A stretch of DNA of 64,000 nt from NCBI GenBank assembly GCA_965658375.1, contig CBFHSD010000005.1, positions 24,764 through 88,763 on the forward strand, in the 5' to 3' direction. This DNA comes from CBFHSD01 sp965658375. Lineage in GTDB: Bacteria > Bacteroidota > Bacteroidia > Flavobacteriales_G > Salibacteraceae. Positions 62,268 to 64,000 of this stretch are shown in pieces. The position numbers and the translations under genes were made by a program. The notes under the pieces were generated by a model. It made no database searches, was not told the origin of the DNA, and saw only the letters and a program-made list of their open reading frames with translations. Numbering within the stretch: the first letter of the stretch is position 1; each line of letters starts with the position of its first letter.

Positions 62268-63017
62268 GTGAAGAACAACGAAGATTTAGTATTTGGCAGA
62301 AGACCAATAATGGAGGCCATTGAGGCCGGAAAGCAATTGGACAAAGTATTTATTCAAAGACAAATTCAGGGTGAATTGGCCGATGAATTGTGGGATACAA
62401 TGAAGAAACACAATGTCAACGCTCAAATAGTTCCGCCAGAAAAGCTAGACCGCATTACGCGTAAAAATCACCAGGGAGTGGTAGCTTTTCTCTCTCCGGT
62501 TGACTTTCATGACATTTACCATGTGGTTCCCACCATATTTGAAGAAGGCAAGACTCCCCTCATTTTAATGATGGATAGCATCAGCGATGTTAGAAACTTT
62601 GGTGCTTTGGTGCGCACCGCAGAATGTGCTGGCGTACACGCTATTGTTATTCCAGAGAAAGGGAACGCTCCCGTAAATAGCGACTCTGCAAAAACATCTG
62701 CAGGAGCCATCTTTAGAATTCCTATTTGCAAGGTTCCCTCTATGAAGCAAACCATTAAATTCTTGCAATCATCTGGGATATTAACGGTAGGCTGCACCGA
62801 AAAAATATCGAGTGATATTTATGCCGTAGACTTTCAAAAACCTATGGCCATTGTTATGGGAAGTGAAGACACCGGACTTTCGCCCAATGTGATGAAACAG
62901 TGTGATGCCTTGGCCTCAATTCCTATGATGGGAGAAATAGGATCGCTCAATGTATCTGTAGCTGGCGGGGTGATCCTTTATGAATCTGTAAGACAACGAA
63001 AAGCGATTGACGTATGA
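62268..63017 (+). CDS. rlmB: 23S rRNA (guanosine-2'-O-)-methyltransferase RlmB-like
   Basis: The 249-aa SpoU/TrmH-family enzyme starts with GTG one base after the GWxTD stop. VFGRRPIMEAIEAGKQLDKV is the substrate-binding N-terminal domain. DSISDVRNFGALVRTAECAG, AIVMGSEDTGLSP and SLNVSVAGGVILYE are the three knot motifs. It probably methylates G2251 of 23S rRNA. The following gene starts within its stop codon (ATGA). Confidence 0.93.
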   Translation: MKNNEDLVFGRRPIMEAIEAGKQLDKVFIQRQIQGELADELWDTMKKHNVNAQIVPPEKLDRITRKNHQGVVAFLSPVDFHDIYHVVPTIFEEGKTPLILMMDSISDVRNFGALVRTAECAGVHAIVIPEKGNAPVNSDSAKTSAGAIFRIPICKVPSMKQTIKFLQSSGILTVGCTEKISSDIYAVDFQKPMAIVMGSEDTGLSPNVMKQCDALASIPMMGEIGSLNVSVAGGVILYESVRQRKAIDV

Positions 63018-64000
63018 AAAAACTTCTCTTCTTCTTTTTGATCGTGAGCCATGTTGGCTTTGCACAGTCTTTCTCAGATGGATTCCGTTGTTCGCATGCA
63101 GCCTTGGGAGCTATGGCTCCAGAAAACATCAATTTCAATGACAGAAGCGATTCTATTGACGTGTTGAACTACAGCATTTATGTGGATGTGACGGATTTTG
63201 TAAACAAGCAAATCACCGCGCGTTGTGTGGTACATATTCAAGCCAAACAAGCCATTTCAGCACTTCCTTTAGACTTGCTTGTGCTCACGGTAGATTCTGT
63301 GAAATTTCAAGGGAACACCCTCAACTTCACTCACAACGATACCTTCTTGACCATTCCCCTAAGCATGAATAACCAAGATACAGGATCTATTGAAGTCTTC
63401 TACCACGGTTCGCCCGTAAAGGATGCGTCTGGCTGGGGCGGCTGGTATTGGAGTGGAGATTACGCTTGGAATTTAGGCGTTGGTTTTGCGGCAGACCCCC
63501 ACAATTATGGCAGAATTTGGCACCCTTGTTTTGATTCGTTCAAAGAGAAAGCCACCTATGATTTTTACATCACAACAGAAAGTCCGAAGGTAGCAACTGC
63601 AAATGGTGTACTCATGAACGAAACACAGAATGGCAATTTTATTACTCGCCATTGGCAATTGACAGATCCTATACCCACCTATTTGGCAGCGCTTGCTGTG
63701 GCACCCTACCAAACGGTGCATATGACATACTCTGGGAACCAGACCATTCCGATTGAGCTTTACGCCAAGGCAGGAGACACTACCAATATGAAGGCCTCTT
63801 TTGTGCATTTAGAAAACGCCATTCAGAGCTTTGAAAACGGCTATGGTCCGCACGCCTTCCAAAAAATAGGATACAGCATGGTTCCCTTTAACAGCGGAGC
63901 TATGGAACACGCTACCAACATTGCCTACCCTATAAGTTCTGCCAACGGAACAACCAATAGCGAAAAACTGATGGCGCATGAATTGGCGCACCATTGGTGG
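63014..64000 (+). CDS. M1 family metallo-aminopeptidase, truncated at window end
   Basis: The open frame runs 329 codons to the end of the window. A signal peptide (MKKLLFFFLIVSHVGFAQ) is followed by the M1 N-terminal saddle domain, YNSGA-type VPFNSGAMEHATN in place of GAMEN, and HELAHHWW at the very edge, giving the HExxH zinc motif. M1 enzymes remove N-terminal residues; this one should act in the periplasm or outside. The ATG overlaps the rlmB stop (ATGA). His in place of Asn in the GAMEN motif occurs in other M1 members and does not imply loss of activity. The rest of the gene is outside the window. Confidence 0.9.
   Translation, partial: MKKLLFFFLIVSHVGFAQSFSDGFRCSHAALGAMAPENINFNDRSDSIDVLNYSIYVDVTDFVNKQITARCVVHIQAKQAISALPLDLLVLTVDSVKFQGNTLNFTHNDTFLTIPLSMNNQDTGSIEVFYHGSPVKDASGWGGWYWSGDYAWNLGVGFAADPHNYGRIWHPCFDSFKEKATYDFYITTESPKVATANGVLMNETQNGNFITRHWQLTDPIPTYLAALAVAPYQTVHMTYSGNQTIPIELYAKAGDTTNMKASFVHLENAIQSFENGYGPHAFQKIGYSMVPFNSGAMEHATNIAYPISSANGTTNSEKLMAHELAHHWW

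Noticed and set aside
1..64000. CRISPR arrays, insertion sequences, prophage, rRNA
   Set aside because: No regularly spaced repeats, transposase, integrase, phage or rRNA signatures were seen on either strand.

Overview
The window is a gene-dense stretch of a Bacteroidota chromosome, most likely a free-living, probably marine member of the Flavobacteriales. The evidence is four secreted proteins with type IX secretion (T9SS) C-terminal sorting domains, a PorP/SprF protein, many lipoproteins with Bacteroidota-style lipoboxes, GWxTD and DUF2723-like domains, near absence of Shine-Dalgarno sites, and TAnnTTTG promoter boxes. I saw no rRNA, tRNA, CRISPR array, insertion sequence or prophage. Taxonomy below phylum is inference.

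Positions 1-7884 (minus strand) form a sulfur-handling cluster. It reads from a universal stress protein through two half-size YeeE/YedE thiosulfate/sulfur permease subunits, a SulP anion permease, a membrane-tethered TsdA-like dihaem cytochrome, an OprD-like porin and a CstB-like persulfide dioxygenase-rhodanese, to a second rhodanese interrupted by an in-frame stop. A plausible scheme is sulfur compounds entering through the porin, thiosulfate oxidised or moved in the periplasm, persulfide oxidised in the cytoplasm and the anion product exported.

Positions 8210-23735 (plus strand) carry lepA, a run of secreted or outer-membrane proteins of unknown role, an ECF sigma/anti-sigma/outer-membrane barrel unit whose sigma gene and barrel gene share one promoter motif, an acyl-CoA carboxylase carboxyltransferase, a thioredoxin-fold protein and purD. 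Positions 23767-26212 (minus) hold an ergothioneine pair egtB-egtD translationally coupled to a DUF427 gene. Upstream lies an unannotated 33-residue Cys/Lys-rich ORF.

Positions 26746-43777 contain a VOC protein, an HI0933-type flavoprotein, a coupled three-gene T9SS cassette (1509-aa type B adhesin-like protein, PorP/SprF, PorE-like protein with a degenerate OmpA domain and a DUF1573 tail), a Cys/Met-metabolism PLP enzyme, an NhaC antiporter with a secreted-type N-terminus, and an M4 metalloprotease with PKD and CUB domains. Positions 43859-57176 hold mostly housekeeping genes (a zinc-ribbon homolog that has lost its cysteines, nif3, lpxK, a purine nucleoside phosphorylase, gatB, gapdh, lipA), a 1040-aa secreted BNR-type protein, an OsmC protein, and YtxJ coupled to an unlisted 42-aa lipoprotein. 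Positions 57277-64000 (plus) are a tight run: ung, an Omp85-like protein, rmuC, a GWxTD lipoprotein with a TTG start, rlmB and a truncated M1 aminopeptidase.

Two themes stand out. One is low-molecular-weight thiol and sulfane-sulfur chemistry, spread over three loci. The other is promoter architecture: exact TAnnTTTG boxes lie only 4-5 bases before the start codon of purD, egtB, the type B adhesin gene and lpxK, which predicts leaderless transcripts.
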